Shown in pieces: positions 53,155 to 62,930 of a DNA stretch of 64,000 bases. The notes beneath the pieces are model-generated. The model was given only the letters and a program-made list of their open reading frames with translations. It ran no database searches and was not told the DNA's origin. A program made the position numbers and the translations under genes. The stretch lies in NCBI RefSeq assembly GCF_029522115.1, contig NZ_JAKWFK010000002.1, forward strand, positions 62,001 to 126,000, written 5' to 3'. This DNA is from Trinickia sp. Y13 (GTDB lineage: Bacteria > Pseudomonadota > Gammaproteobacteria > Burkholderiales > Burkholderiaceae). Numbering within the stretch: the stretch's first letter is position 1; every line of letters starts with the position of its first letter.

Positions 53155-54036
53155 TTACAGAATCGACTTCAGCAGGCGGCCCATCTCCGACGGATTCTTC
53201 GTCACTTTGATGCCGCAGGCTTCCATGATTTCGAGCTTTGCTTCGGCCGTATCGGCCCCGCCCGAGATCAGCGCGCCGGCATGGCCCATGCGCTTGCCCG
53301 GAGGCGCCGTCACGCCGGCGATGAAGCCGACGACGGGCTTCTTCATGTTGTCCTTGATCCAGTACGCGGCGTTGGCCTCGTCCGGGCCGCCGATCTCACC
53401 GATCATGATGACGGCGTCCGTATCGGGATCGTCGTTGAACATCTTCATGACGTCGATGTGCTTCAGACCGTTGATCGGATCGCCGCCGATACCGACCGCC
53501 GACGATTGGCCGAGGCCGAGCGCGGTCAGTTGACCGACGGCTTCGTACGTCAATGTGCCCGAACGCGACACGACGCCGATGCGGCCCTTGCGGTGGATGT
53601 GGCCCGGCATGATGCCGATCTTGAGCTCGTCCGGCGTGATCGTGCCGGGGCAGTTCGGCCCGAGCAGCAGCGTCTTGCGGTTCTCGCGGCGCATGCGATC
53701 GCGCACTTCGATCATGTCGCGAACGGGAATGCCTTCGGTGATGCAGATCGCCAGGTCCAGATCGGCCTCGACCGCTTCCCAGATGGCTGCCGCGGCGCCT
53801 GCCGGCGGCACGTAGATCACCGAGACGGTCGCGCCCGTTTCGGCCTTCGCTTCCTTGACGCTCGCGTAGATGGGAATGCCTTCGAAATCTTCGCCGGCCT
53901 TCTTCGGGTTCACGCCCGCAACGAATGCCTCACGGCCGTTCGCGTACTCGCGGCATGCGCGCGTATGGAACTGGCCGGTCTTGCCGGTGATGCCCTGCGT
54001 GATGACCTTCGTGTCTTTGTTGATCAGAATCGACAT
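53155..54036 (-). CDS. sucD: succinyl-CoA synthetase alpha subunit
   Basis: This TCA-cycle enzyme subunit has 293 residues. The CoA-binding N-terminal domain contains TKVITQGITGKTGQFHT and GVNPKKAGEDFEGIPIY, and the phosphohistidine region is MGHAGALISGG (His). It is translated from the same strand as sucC, 101 bases upstream, and the two form the alpha/beta enzyme that couples succinyl-CoA cleavage to nucleotide triphosphate synthesis. Confidence 0.97.
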   Translation of the reverse strand: MSILINKDTKVITQGITGKTGQFHTRACREYANGREAFVAGVNPKKAGEDFEGIPIYASVKEAKAETGATVSVIYVPPAGAAAAIWEAVEADLDLAICITEGIPVRDMIEVRDRMRRENRKTLLLGPNCPGTITPDELKIGIMPGHIHRKGRIGVVSRSGTLTYEAVGQLTALGLGQSSAVGIGGDPINGLKHIDVMKMFNDDPDTDAVIMIGEIGGPDEANAAYWIKDNMKKPVVGFIAGVTAPPGKRMGHAGALISGGADTAEAKLEIMEACGIKVTKNPSEMGRLLKSIL

Positions 54037-54137
54037 GTATGACCTCTGTTCGTTCGGCGCCGCGCCGCGTCCCCTGCGTGCAATGGCACGCCGCGGGGCG
54101 CACTCGCGCCGCCATGCGTATCCTTGATGCGAAGCGC

Positions 54138-55304
54138 TTACTTGCCCGCGGCAGCCGCGACGACCTTCTGGGCCGCCTCTTCCATGCTGTCCGCCGAAAT
54201 GATCGGCAGGCCGGATTCGGCGAGCATTTTCTTGCCCAGGTCTTCGTTGGTGCCCTTCATGCGCACGACGAGCGGAACGTTCAGGTTCACGGCCTTCGAG
54301 CCGGCAATCACCCCCTCCGCGATCACATCGCAGCGCATGATGCCGCCGAAGATGTTCACGAGGATCGCCTTCAGGCCCGGGTTCTTCAGCATGAGCTTGA
54401 ACGCTTCGGTGACCTTTTCGGTCGTCGCGCCGCCGCCCACGTCGAGGAAGTTCGCCGGCTCGCCGCCGAACAACTTGATCGTGTCCATCGTGGCCATGGC
54501 TAGGCCCGCGCCGTTCACGAGGCAGCCGATGTTGCCGTCGAGCGAGATGTACGCGAGATCGAACTTCGACGCTTCGACTTCGGCCGGATCTTCTTCGTCC
54601 AGATCGCGGTACGCGACGATTTCCGGATGACGGAACAGCGCGTTCGAATCGAAGTTGAACTTGGCGTCGAGCGCGATGACCTTGCCGTCGCCCGTCAGGA
54701 TCAGCGGGTTGATTTCAGCGAGCGATGCGTCCGTTTCCCACGTGGCCTTGTACAGACCTTGCAGGATGGCGCGCGCTTGCGGGATCGAAGCGTCGGGCAC
54801 GCCGATCTTCTTGGCGAGATCGTCGGCTTCCGAATCGAGCAGCCCCTTCGACGGATCGACGGCCACCTTGTGGATCGCTTCCGGCGTCTTTGCGGCCACT
54901 TCTTCGATGTCCATCCCGCCTTCGCTGGACGCCATCACGACGACCTTTTGCGAAACGCGATCGATCACGAGACCGACGTAGAGTTCCTTCTTGATGTCCG
55001 CGCCTTCTTCGATCAGCAGGCGGTTCACCTTCTGGCCTTCCGGACCGGTTTGGTGCGTGACGAGCTGCATGCCGAGGATCTGATTCGCGTACTCGCGAAC
55101 TTGCTCGAGCGTCTTGGCCACTTTCACGCCGCCGCCCTTACCGCGACCGCCCGCATGAATTTGCGCCTTGACAACCCAGACCGGGCCGCCGAGCTCTTCA
55201 GCGGCCTTGACCGCGTCATCCACCGAAAACACCGGCTTGCCGCGCGGTACCGCGACGCCGAATTTCCGCAGGATTTCCTTACCCTGGTACTCGTGAATCT
55301 TCAT
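54138..55304 (-). CDS. sucC: succinyl-CoA synthetase beta subunit (ADP-forming)
   Basis: This 388-residue ATP-grasp subunit has [19 protein letters not shown] at the start, [18 protein letters not shown] (ATP grasp), and [18 protein letters not shown] plus [16 protein letters not shown] in the C-terminal half. It partners SucD. The start ATG overlaps the stop of the upstream DUF2889 gene (TGA/ATGA at 55301-55304), so the pair may be translationally coupled. Confidence 0.97.
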   Translation of the reverse strand: MKIHEYQGKEILRKFGVAVPRGKPVFSVDDAVKAAEELGGPVWVVKAQIHAGGRGKGGGVKVAKTLEQVREYANQILGMQLVTHQTGPEGQKVNRLLIEEGADIKKELYVGLVIDRVSQKVVVMASSEGGMDIEEVAAKTPEAIHKVAVDPSKGLLDSEADDLAKKIGVPDASIPQARAILQGLYKATWETDASLAEINPLILTGDGKVIALDAKFNFDSNALFRHPEIVAYRDLDEEDPAEVEASKFDLAYISLDGNIGCLVNGAGLAMATMDTIKLFGGEPANFLDVGGGATTEKVTEAFKLMLKNPGLKAILVNIFGGIMRCDVIAEGVIAGSKAVNLNVPLVVRMKGTNEDLGKKMLAESGLPIISADSMEEAAQKVVAAAAGK

Positions 55305-56029
55305 GCGTGATTCCCTTCAGTCTGAGAGTTGGATTGAACTTCGTGATCTTTATCGCTAAGCGCCGCGGAACCGCTCGCCCCGGACGCCGCCGCGGTCATG
55401 CGCATCGGCGCCTGCCCGGCCGCTGGGCCCTGCGCCACGCTGCGCGGTACGTGACCGTACCAGCGCGGATAGAAGCGCCGCACCGCTTCGCCGTCGAACC
55501 GCAACGCATGGCAACGGTCGAGCTGGAACGGCGGCTCGCGGTGCGAAGCCTCGCCCGCGGGCTCGTTCTCGTGCATGTCGGTTGCGCTGTCGCGCGTGCT
55601 CCAGACGTCGCCGGCGAACGCTTGAATCGCGGCCGTAGGCAAGACGGAGCACAGTTCGGTGAGATGCGTGCAGCCTGCCGTCCCGCCGAGCAAGCGCTGT
55701 GCGTGGCGGCGGAAATCTTGGAGGAGGTTAAGACCGATGAGGGCGCGGTAGGCGGGATTGGCAGCTTCGCAGTGACCGGGATAAGGCACCCATTCCGACG
55801 AAGCTTCGGCGTCGACGATGGTGAGCTTGCGATCGATAGTGATGCGGAGCCAGAGTTCATGGATCGGTAGGCCTTTAGGCCGGACACCGGGCGCCAATGC
55901 AACGTCGCGCGGCTTGTGATCGGTCAGACACGCCTCGAGGTCCCACAGGCCGTCGTCACGCTCGTAGGCTTCCGCTCGGATCGCGCGACGATGGCGCAAC
56001 TGGCGGGAAACGGGCGGAGAAAGCGGCAT
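55301..56029 (-). CDS. DUF2889 domain protein
   Basis: This 242-residue protein has the DUF2889 pattern: [24 protein letters not shown] at the N terminus (seen in parts), then [20 protein letters not shown] and [17 protein letters not shown]. Cys residues in the [13 protein letters not shown] region are conserved in the family. The C-terminal 50 residues are low-complexity. Function unknown. It overlaps sucC by four bases, hinting at a link to central metabolism or simply to expression. Confidence 0.85.
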   Translation of the reverse strand: MPLSPPVSRQLRHRRAIRAEAYERDDGLWDLEACLTDHKPRDVALAPGVRPKGLPIHELWLRITIDRKLTIVDAEASSEWVPYPGHCEAANPAYRALIGLNLLQDFRRHAQRLLGGTAGCTHLTELCSVLPTAAIQAFAGDVWSTRDSATDMHENEPAGEASHREPPFQLDRCHALRFDGEAVRRFYPRWYGHVPRSVAQGPAAGQAPMRMTAAASGASGSAALSDKDHEVQSNSQTEGNHA

Positions 56030-56202
56030 GCGAGGGGAACGGCTGCAGAGGAAAACCGACTGATTTTACCATACTGAGTATTCGAGACGCCGGCGTCCCA
56101 TTTCGCCGGGCCGGTACCGTGGCGTGCGGTGGCGATCGGCGACACCGGCGGACTGAGATGCAGGTAAGGCTTGCCGCCCGGCTCGCGAGCGCGTCCTATG
56201 TC

Positions 56203-56880
56203 CTACTCGTCGCTCGCGTCGCTCCAATCGTCGTCGCCCTTGAGCACCTGGGAGATGGTCGCGTGCGAAAACCCGCGCATGGCAAGGAAGCGCGCCTGCT
56301 TGGCGCGATCGGCCGGCGATTGCGGCGGCTCACCGAACTTCTTGCGCCATACCGCCAGCGCGCGAGCGCGCTCGGTGTCGCGCAGTTGCGAGTTGACCGA
56401 TTCGACGAGGCCTTGATCGACCCCGTGCCGGCGCAGTTCATTGACGATGCGGCTTGCCCCCATGCGGGAGGAACGCCGATTCATCACGCTTTCGGCGAAA
56501 CGCGCATCGGAGAGCCAGCCTTCACGCTCGAGGGAATCGAGCAGCGGATCCAATGCGCCGCTTTGCGCATCACCTTCTTCGATGAACGGCGTCAGTTTGC
56601 GGGCCAGTTCGGCGCGGCTGTATTCGCGCCTGGATAGATAAGCGATCGCTCTCATCTTGAGAGAGCGAGTGGGCCGGCGCGAACGGCTGCCCGGCTCGGG
56701 GGCGGAAGACGATGGATCAGGCGCCGGGTAATTCGACGATGGGTCAAGTGGATCGGCGCCCGCATCCGCCGCCGCGCAAGGCGCTTGCGCACGCGCGGAT
56801 TTCGTTCGATGCCCGTGCCGGACACCCGGGCGGTGCGCTTCGCGCTGCCCACCCGGCGCCGCCCGCCCTTTACGTATCAC
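56203..56880 (-). CDS. recX: recombination regulator RecX
   Basis: RecX binds RecA filaments and moderates recombination. The helical repeats are recognisable from MRAIAYLSRREYSRAEL through GWLSDARFAESVMNRR to RRHGVDQGLVES. The start is uncertain: the longest frame runs into recA, and GTG at 56880, eight bases after the recA stop, gives 225 residues with a disordered Pro/Ser-rich N terminus. The ATG in front of the first repeat would give about 150. It is downstream of recA as usual. Confidence 0.88.
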   Translation of the reverse strand: MIRKGRAAPGGQREAHRPGVRHGHRTKSARAQAPCAAADAGADPLDPSSNYPAPDPSSSAPEPGSRSRRPTRSLKMRAIAYLSRREYSRAELARKLTPFIEEGDAQSGALDPLLDSLEREGWLSDARFAESVMNRRSSRMGASRIVNELRRHGVDQGLVESVNSQLRDTERARALAVWRKKFGEPPQSPADRAKQARFLAMRGFSHATISQVLKGDDDWSDASDE

Positions 56881-56887
56881 GCGAGGC

Positions 56888-57958
<1,071 letters not shown>

Positions 57959-58260
57959 GAATCGTCCTTTGCTATGATGAGCGGGCGTCTGAGGCGGGCG
58001 GGCCGGCGAAGAGAGGCTGACGCCACAGGCTTGTGGCGCGCTCGCGAGTACTCGCGACAGGTCTTTCCGGCTAGCGCACGAAACGCAGACACTGTATAAA
58101 AAAACAGGGTTCTTTGCAAGCCCGATAGGGGCGATTTGCGTTGCGGCAACGGAGCACCCAGGCGGCGCCTTGCAAACCGCCCACGTCAGATCTATATAAG
58201 ACCATCGGAGACAGCGGCCCCACGCCGGCGCGAAAGCACCAGCCGGCCGCACGGCGCACC
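57959..58260. other. divergent recA / response-regulator intergenic region
   Basis: This is a 302-base spacer between the recA start (-) and the regulator start (+). It carries the recA promoter with a LexA box, listed separately. The remaining sequence toward 58260 includes GATCTATATAAGACC near 58187-58201, a possible promoter element for the regulator. No gene is apparent; the open frame reaching 58141 has no domain before the MRILIAEDD start. Confidence 0.6.
58092..58107. promoter_or_regulatory. LexA (SOS) box of recA
   Basis: CTGT-N8-ACAG, 16 bases with both conserved half-sites intact, lies about 135 bases upstream of recA. It overlaps the probable recA -10 element (TATACA at 58098-58093, minus strand), with TTGCAA at 58119-58114 as a possible -35. 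LexA binding here would block recA transcription until DNA damage. Confidence 0.85.
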
Positions 58261-59037
58261 ATGCGAATACTCATTGCCGAAGACGACAGCATACTCGCGG
58301 ACGGTCTCGTCCGATCACTCCGCCAATCGGGCTATGCCGTCGATCACGTCAAAGGCGGCAGCGAAGCCGATGCCGCCCTGTCGATGCAATCGTTCGACCT
58401 ATTGATTCTGGACCTGGGCCTGCCGCGCATGTCCGGGCTCGAGGTCTTGCGCCGCTTGCGCGCGCGCAACTCGAGCTTGCCCGTGCTGATTCTGACGGCC
58501 GCCGACGGCGTCGACGAGCGCGTGAAAGGGCTCGACCTGGGCGCCGACGATTACATGGCCAAGCCTTTTCATCTGAACGAACTCGAAGCGCGTGTGCGCG
58601 CCCTCACGCGGCGCGGCAGCGGCGGCGGCCCGGCGGTCGTGCGGCACGGCTCGCTCACGTACGACCAAGTCGGACGAATTGCATCGGTCAACGACCAGGT
58701 GCTCGAGCTGTCGGCGCGCGAGTTGGGCGTGCTCGAAGTGCTGCTGCAGCGGATCGGCCGGCTCGTCTCGAAAGAGCAGCTCGTCGACCATCTATGCGAG
58801 TGGGGCGAAGAAGTCAGCAACAACGCGATCGAGGTTTACGTCCACCGCCTGCGCAAGAAGATCGAACCGAGCGGCGTGCGCATCATCACCGTGCGCGGCC
58901 TCGGCTACTGCTTGGAGAAGCCCGCTTCGACCTGCACCGGCGGTGCGGCCGCGAGCGCGGAGGACGTCGCGCGCGTGCGCGCCTCTGTCTCCGCCTCGAC
59001 ATCGGCCGAGCCCGCCGCGAACGCTCGAACGAAATAG
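58261..59037 (+). CDS. OmpR-family response regulator with long C-terminal tail
   Basis: This 258-residue response regulator has a receiver with EDD (7-9), phospho-acceptor in [13 protein letters not shown] and lysine in [10 protein letters not shown]. The winged helix has [16 protein letters not shown] and [11 protein letters not shown] further 38 residues rich in Ala, Ser and Thr follow the usual end of the domain. It is paired with the sensor kinase eight bases downstream, resembling the TctD/TctE group that controls tricarboxylate or organic-acid uptake. Confidence 0.92.
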   Translation: MRILIAEDDSILADGLVRSLRQSGYAVDHVKGGSEADAALSMQSFDLLILDLGLPRMSGLEVLRRLRARNSSLPVLILTAADGVDERVKGLDLGADDYMAKPFHLNELEARVRALTRRGSGGGPAVVRHGSLTYDQVGRIASVNDQVLELSARELGVLEVLLQRIGRLVSKEQLVDHLCEWGEEVSNNAIEVYVHRLRKKIEPSGVRIITVRGLGYCLEKPASTCTGGAAASAEDVARVRASVSASTSAEPAANARTK

Positions 59038-59044
59038 GCATCCC

Positions 59045-60619
59045 GTGGCTTCGCCCGTTTCCGCGAATGACGGCGCCGAGCGCGCGCCCGGCCCGGCTTC
59101 GGCCACGCCGCCCCCGTCCCCGCCGGCCGGCGCCGCGGCCGACGCCCGCCGCCCAAACCCGTTCGCGCCGCCCGACGAAACGGATACGGCCACGCCGCAC
59201 CGGCCCCGCTCGCTCTTCGGCGAGATTCTCGATTGGATGCTCGCGCCGCTCTTGCTGCTCTGGCCGATGAGCATCGCCGTCACTTATCTCGTCGCCAAGA
59301 CGATTGCGAACGGGCCGTTCGATCGCGGCCTCGAAACCGACGCCTACGTGCTGGCGCGGCAGATTCATCCGGTGAACGGCGTGGCGACGCTGACGCTGCC
59401 CGACGCCGCCCGCGATTTCCTGAGCGGCGACAACGTCGACAAAGTCTTTTACCAAGTGCTCGGCACGCACGGCGAACTCGTGGCGGGCGTGAGCGACATG
59501 CCGCTGCCGCCCGAGGACGATCGACCGCAGCCCGGCCTCGTCGAATTTCGCGACGCTTCGCTGCACGGCAACGACATCCGCATCGCCTATACGACCGTGG
59601 AGTTACCTGGGAGCGGCGGGCAAGCAGCGCTCGTGCAAGTGGCGGAGACCTTCGACAAGCGCAGCGTCCTTGCCAACGACATCATCAAGGGCGTGATCCT
59701 GCCGCAGTTCGTGATCCTGCCGCTGGCGATCGTGCTGGTCTGGTTCGGGCTCTCGCGCGGGCTTGCCCCGCTCACGGCGCTGCAGGAGAACCTGCGCGCG
59801 CGCCATCCCGACGATCTCTCGCCGCTCGAAGCGTCGAGCGCGCCGCCGGAAATCGAGCCGCTCGTCACTTCGTTCAACGAATTGCTGACCCGGCTCGCAC
59901 AGAACATCGATTTGCAAAAGCGTTTCATCGCCGACGCGGCGCATCAGATGAAGACGCCCCTGGCGGGCCTGCACATGCAAGCCGAGCTCGCGCTGCGAGA
60001 AGATGCATCGCCGGAAGTGCGACGCTCGCTCGAGCAAATCGCGACGGGCGCCGATCAAGCCGCGCGCCTCGTGACGCAACTGCTCGCTCTCGCGCGGGCC
60101 GAGAACCGGATGTCGGGACAAGTCTTCACGCACGTGGAGGTTGCGCATCTGGCGCGTCTGGCCGTGCGGGACTGGGTGCGCGCGGCGCTCGCCAAGCAAA
60201 TGGATCTTGGCTACGAAGGCCCCGAGGAGCCTGTTTTCGTCGATGGGAACCCGGTCATGCTGCGGGAAATGCTGTCGAACATCATCGATAACGCCATCCG
60301 CTACACCCCAGCCGGGGGGCGGATCACGGTTCGCGTCTCGCCGCAGCGCGAGGCCGGCCAAGTCCACCTCGAAGTGGAAGACACGGGGCCCGGGATCGCG
60401 CCGGCCGAGCGTCCGAAGGTGGTCGAGCGCTTCTATCGGATTCTGGGACGCGAAGGCGACGGCAGCGGGCTGGGCCTTGCCATCGTCCGCGAAATCGCGA
60501 CGATGCACGGCGGCACGCTGACGCTCGACGACCACGTCTATCAACCCTCTCTGCGCCTGGCGGGCACGCTCGTTCGTGTCAGTCTGCCGATTTCGCACAG
60601 CACCCCGGAGTTACCCTAG
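59045..60619 (+). CDS. sensor histidine kinase, TctE-like
   Basis: This 524-residue kinase probably starts with GTG at 59045. A 60-residue Ala/Pro-rich cytoplasmic leader precedes the first membrane helix (about 65-90), a periplasmic 2CSK_N-like sensor region (ETDAYVLARQIHPVNG) and a second helix (about 222-245). Phosphorylation is expected at H300 in FIADAAHQMKTPLAG; the HQMKTP form is typical of TctE-type kinases. ATPase motifs: NIIDNAIRYTPAGG, EDTGPGI, GSGLGLAIV. It is the partner of the preceding regulator. Confidence 0.92.
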   Translation: MASPVSANDGAERAPGPASATPPPSPPAGAAADARRPNPFAPPDETDTATPHRPRSLFGEILDWMLAPLLLLWPMSIAVTYLVAKTIANGPFDRGLETDAYVLARQIHPVNGVATLTLPDAARDFLSGDNVDKVFYQVLGTHGELVAGVSDMPLPPEDDRPQPGLVEFRDASLHGNDIRIAYTTVELPGSGGQAALVQVAETFDKRSVLANDIIKGVILPQFVILPLAIVLVWFGLSRGLAPLTALQENLRARHPDDLSPLEASSAPPEIEPLVTSFNELLTRLAQNIDLQKRFIADAAHQMKTPLAGLHMQAELALREDASPEVRRSLEQIATGADQAARLVTQLLALARAENRMSGQVFTHVEVAHLARLAVRDWVRAALAKQMDLGYEGPEEPVFVDGNPVMLREMLSNIIDNAIRYTPAGGRITVRVSPQREAGQVHLEVEDTGPGIAPAERPKVVERFYRILGREGDGSGLGLAIVREIATMHGGTLTLDDHVYQPSLRLAGTLVRVSLPISHSTPELP

Positions 60620-60865
60620 GCCGCAAGACCAAGGAGGCCGAATTCCAGCGGCAAAATGCCGCCTTAGCGCGACCATACAAGATATTAGCGCCAACTTAGA
60701 CGACGAACACAACAATTAGAAGAAGTTGGATGCCTAACAAGGAGACAACACCGAATGCTCCGCCGTCAGTAGGCCGTAAGTTTGCCTTCCAATAATCGAC
60801 GACGGGTGTGAGCCGAATACGGCCACCTGCGCGCACTTATTATCAAAATCGATTGGAGACGACAC

Positions 60866-62524
60866 ATGGCAACCGTTGGCGGGCAAATTTCGCACGCGCC
60901 GATGACGAGCGACGAGAAGCGGGTGATCTTCGCCTCTTCGCTCGGCACCGTTTTCGAGTGGTACGACTTCTATCTAGCGGGTTCGCTCGCGTCTTACATC
61001 AGCAAGAGCTTTTTCTCCGGCATCAACCCCACGGCCGCCTTCATCTTCACGCTGCTCGGCTTTGCGGCCGGCTTCGCGGTGCGTCCGTTCGGCGCGCTCG
61101 TGTTCGGGCGGCTGGGCGACATGGTGGGCCGCAAGTACACGTTCCTGATCACGATCGTGATCATGGGCTTGTCGACGTTCGTCGTCGGTTTCCTGCCCGG
61201 CTATGCGACGATCGGGTTTGCTTCCCCGGTCATCTTCATTGCCATGCGGTTGCTGCAGGGCCTTGCGCTCGGCGGCGAGTACGGCGGCGCGGCGACCTAT
61301 GTTGCGGAACACGCGCCGGCCAATCGGCGCGGCTACTACACGTCGTGGATTCAAACGACGGCGACGCTGGGTCTGTTCCTCTCGCTGCTCGTGATCCTCG
61401 GCGTGCGCACGACGATGGGCGAGCAAGCGTTCGGCGCGTGGGGTTGGCGCATTCCGTTCATCGCGTCGCTGATCCTCTTGGGCGTGTCGGTCTGGATTCG
61501 CTTGCAGTTGTCCGAATCGCCGGCGTTCGAGCGGATCAAGGCCGAGGGCAAGACGTCGAAGGCGCCGCTGACCGAATCGTTCGGTCAATGGAGCAACCTG
61601 AAGATCGTGATTCTCGCGTTGATCGGCCTCACCGCCGGTCAAGCCGTGGTTTGGTACACGGGCCAGTTCTACGCGCTGTTCTTCCTCACGCAAACGCTGA
61701 AGGTGGATGGTGCGAGCGCGAACATCCTGATCGCACTGGGGCTGTTGATCGGCACGCCGTTCTTCGTGTTCTTCGGCTCGCTGTCGGACCGGATCGGCCG
61801 CAAGCCCGTGATCATGACGGGCTGCCTGATTGCCGCGTTGACCTACTTCCCGCTGTTCAAGGCGCTCACGCACTATGCGAATCCGGCGCTGGAAGCGGCT
61901 GAGCAGAAAGCGCCGATCGTCGTCGTGGCCAACCCCGACGAATGCTCGTTCCAGTTCAACCCGGTGGGCACGGCGAAGTTCACGAGTTCGTGCGACATCG
62001 CCAAGAGCGCGTTGGCCAAGTCGGGCTTGAACTACGCGAACGTTGCGGCGCCGGCGGGCACGCAAGCGCAGATCAAGGTGGGCGACACCGTGATCGACAC
62101 GTACGACGGCAAGGCGGCGGACGCGAAGGACAAGGCGAAGGCGTTCGACAAGACGCTGAGCGGTACGCTCAAGAGCGCGGGCTATCCGACGAAGGCCGAT
62201 CCATCGCAGTTGAATTGGCCGATGACCGTGGCGATTCTGGCGCTGCTCGTGATCTACGTGACGATGGTGTACGGGCCGATCGCGGCGATGTTGGTCGAGA
62301 TGTTCCCGACTCGGATCCGTTATACGTCGATGTCGCTGCCGTACCACATCGGCAATGGCTGGTTCGGCGGGTTCCTGCCGGCGACGGCGTTCGCGATCGT
62401 CGCGGCGCAGGGCAATATTTACTCGGGGTTGTGGTATCCGGTCGTCGTCGCGCTTGGCACGTTCGTGATCGGCATGTTGTTCGTGAAGGAGACCAAGGAC
62501 TCCAACATCTACGCGCAGGATTGA
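60866..62524 (+). CDS. MHS-family MFS transporter with an extra periplasmic segment
   Basis: This 552-residue transporter is of the metabolite:H+ symporter type (KgtP/ShiA/ProP-like). Motifs: GTVFEWYDFYLAGSLA in TM1, GRLGDMVGRKYTF in loop 2-3 and GSLSDRIGRKPVI in loop 8-9. The usual length is about 430-450. Here some 110 extra residues (about 337-449) lie between TM9 and TM10, a periplasmic loop by topology, with two cysteines (C360, C376) and a hydrophilic, helix-forming second half. It follows a TctE-like two-component system. The substrate is unknown. Confidence 0.9.
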   Translation: MATVGGQISHAPMTSDEKRVIFASSLGTVFEWYDFYLAGSLASYISKSFFSGINPTAAFIFTLLGFAAGFAVRPFGALVFGRLGDMVGRKYTFLITIVIMGLSTFVVGFLPGYATIGFASPVIFIAMRLLQGLALGGEYGGAATYVAEHAPANRRGYYTSWIQTTATLGLFLSLLVILGVRTTMGEQAFGAWGWRIPFIASLILLGVSVWIRLQLSESPAFERIKAEGKTSKAPLTESFGQWSNLKIVILALIGLTAGQAVVWYTGQFYALFFLTQTLKVDGASANILIALGLLIGTPFFVFFGSLSDRIGRKPVIMTGCLIAALTYFPLFKALTHYANPALEAAEQKAPIVVVANPDECSFQFNPVGTAKFTSSCDIAKSALAKSGLNYANVAAPAGTQAQIKVGDTVIDTYDGKAADAKDKAKAFDKTLSGTLKSAGYPTKADPSQLNWPMTVAILALLVIYVTMVYGPIAAMLVEMFPTRIRYTSMSLPYHIGNGWFGGFLPATAFAIVAAQGNIYSGLWYPVVVALGTFVIGMLFVKETKDSNIYAQD

Positions 62525-62646
62525 TGGAGTGACGGAAAGCGTGCCGGGCCGGGGTGCGGGGCCGCTGGGCGGCGGCCTCGCGGAGTGGCGCCGGGCTGGC
62601 ACGCGGTGTGGCTCGGATTTGACGTGAGCGGGGTCGCATCAGGGGG

Positions 62647-62675
62647 TTGACAGCGCGGCCAGGCTTCACCATAAT
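62647..62675 (+). promoter_or_regulatory. promoter of tRNA-Met
   Basis: TTGACA (62647-62652), a 17-base spacer and CATAAT (62670-62675) form a near-consensus sigma-70 promoter. The -10 element lies 12 bases before the mature tRNA 5' end. Confidence 0.85.
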
Positions 62676-62687
62676 CCGTCTTCTTTC

Positions 62688-62764
<77 letters not shown>

Positions 62765-62772
62765 GCTTCGAG

Positions 62773-62809
62773 AAAAAGCCGCTGTTCCGCAAGGTTCAGC
62801 GGCTTTTTT
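62773..62809 (+). terminator. terminator after tRNA-Met
   Basis: GCCGCTG (62778-62784) pairs with CAGCGGC (62797-62803), followed by TTTTTT (62804-62809). The flanking A-run lets it work in both directions. Confidence 0.9.
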
Positions 62810-62930
62810 GTCTTGGAACGATGGTAATGCGCCCGAACAGGCGCATTGGGCGTCCAAAGCGCGCGAGCGTTTTAGGTGCGGGCGGTTTTCCGGGAGCGGG
62901 TGCTACACGCCACTGCTACCTTCCGTGGAC

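Noticed and set aside
62765-62930. Duplicated tRNA 3' end as an attachment site
   Set aside because: No second copy of the T-arm/acceptor sequence lies within the window.
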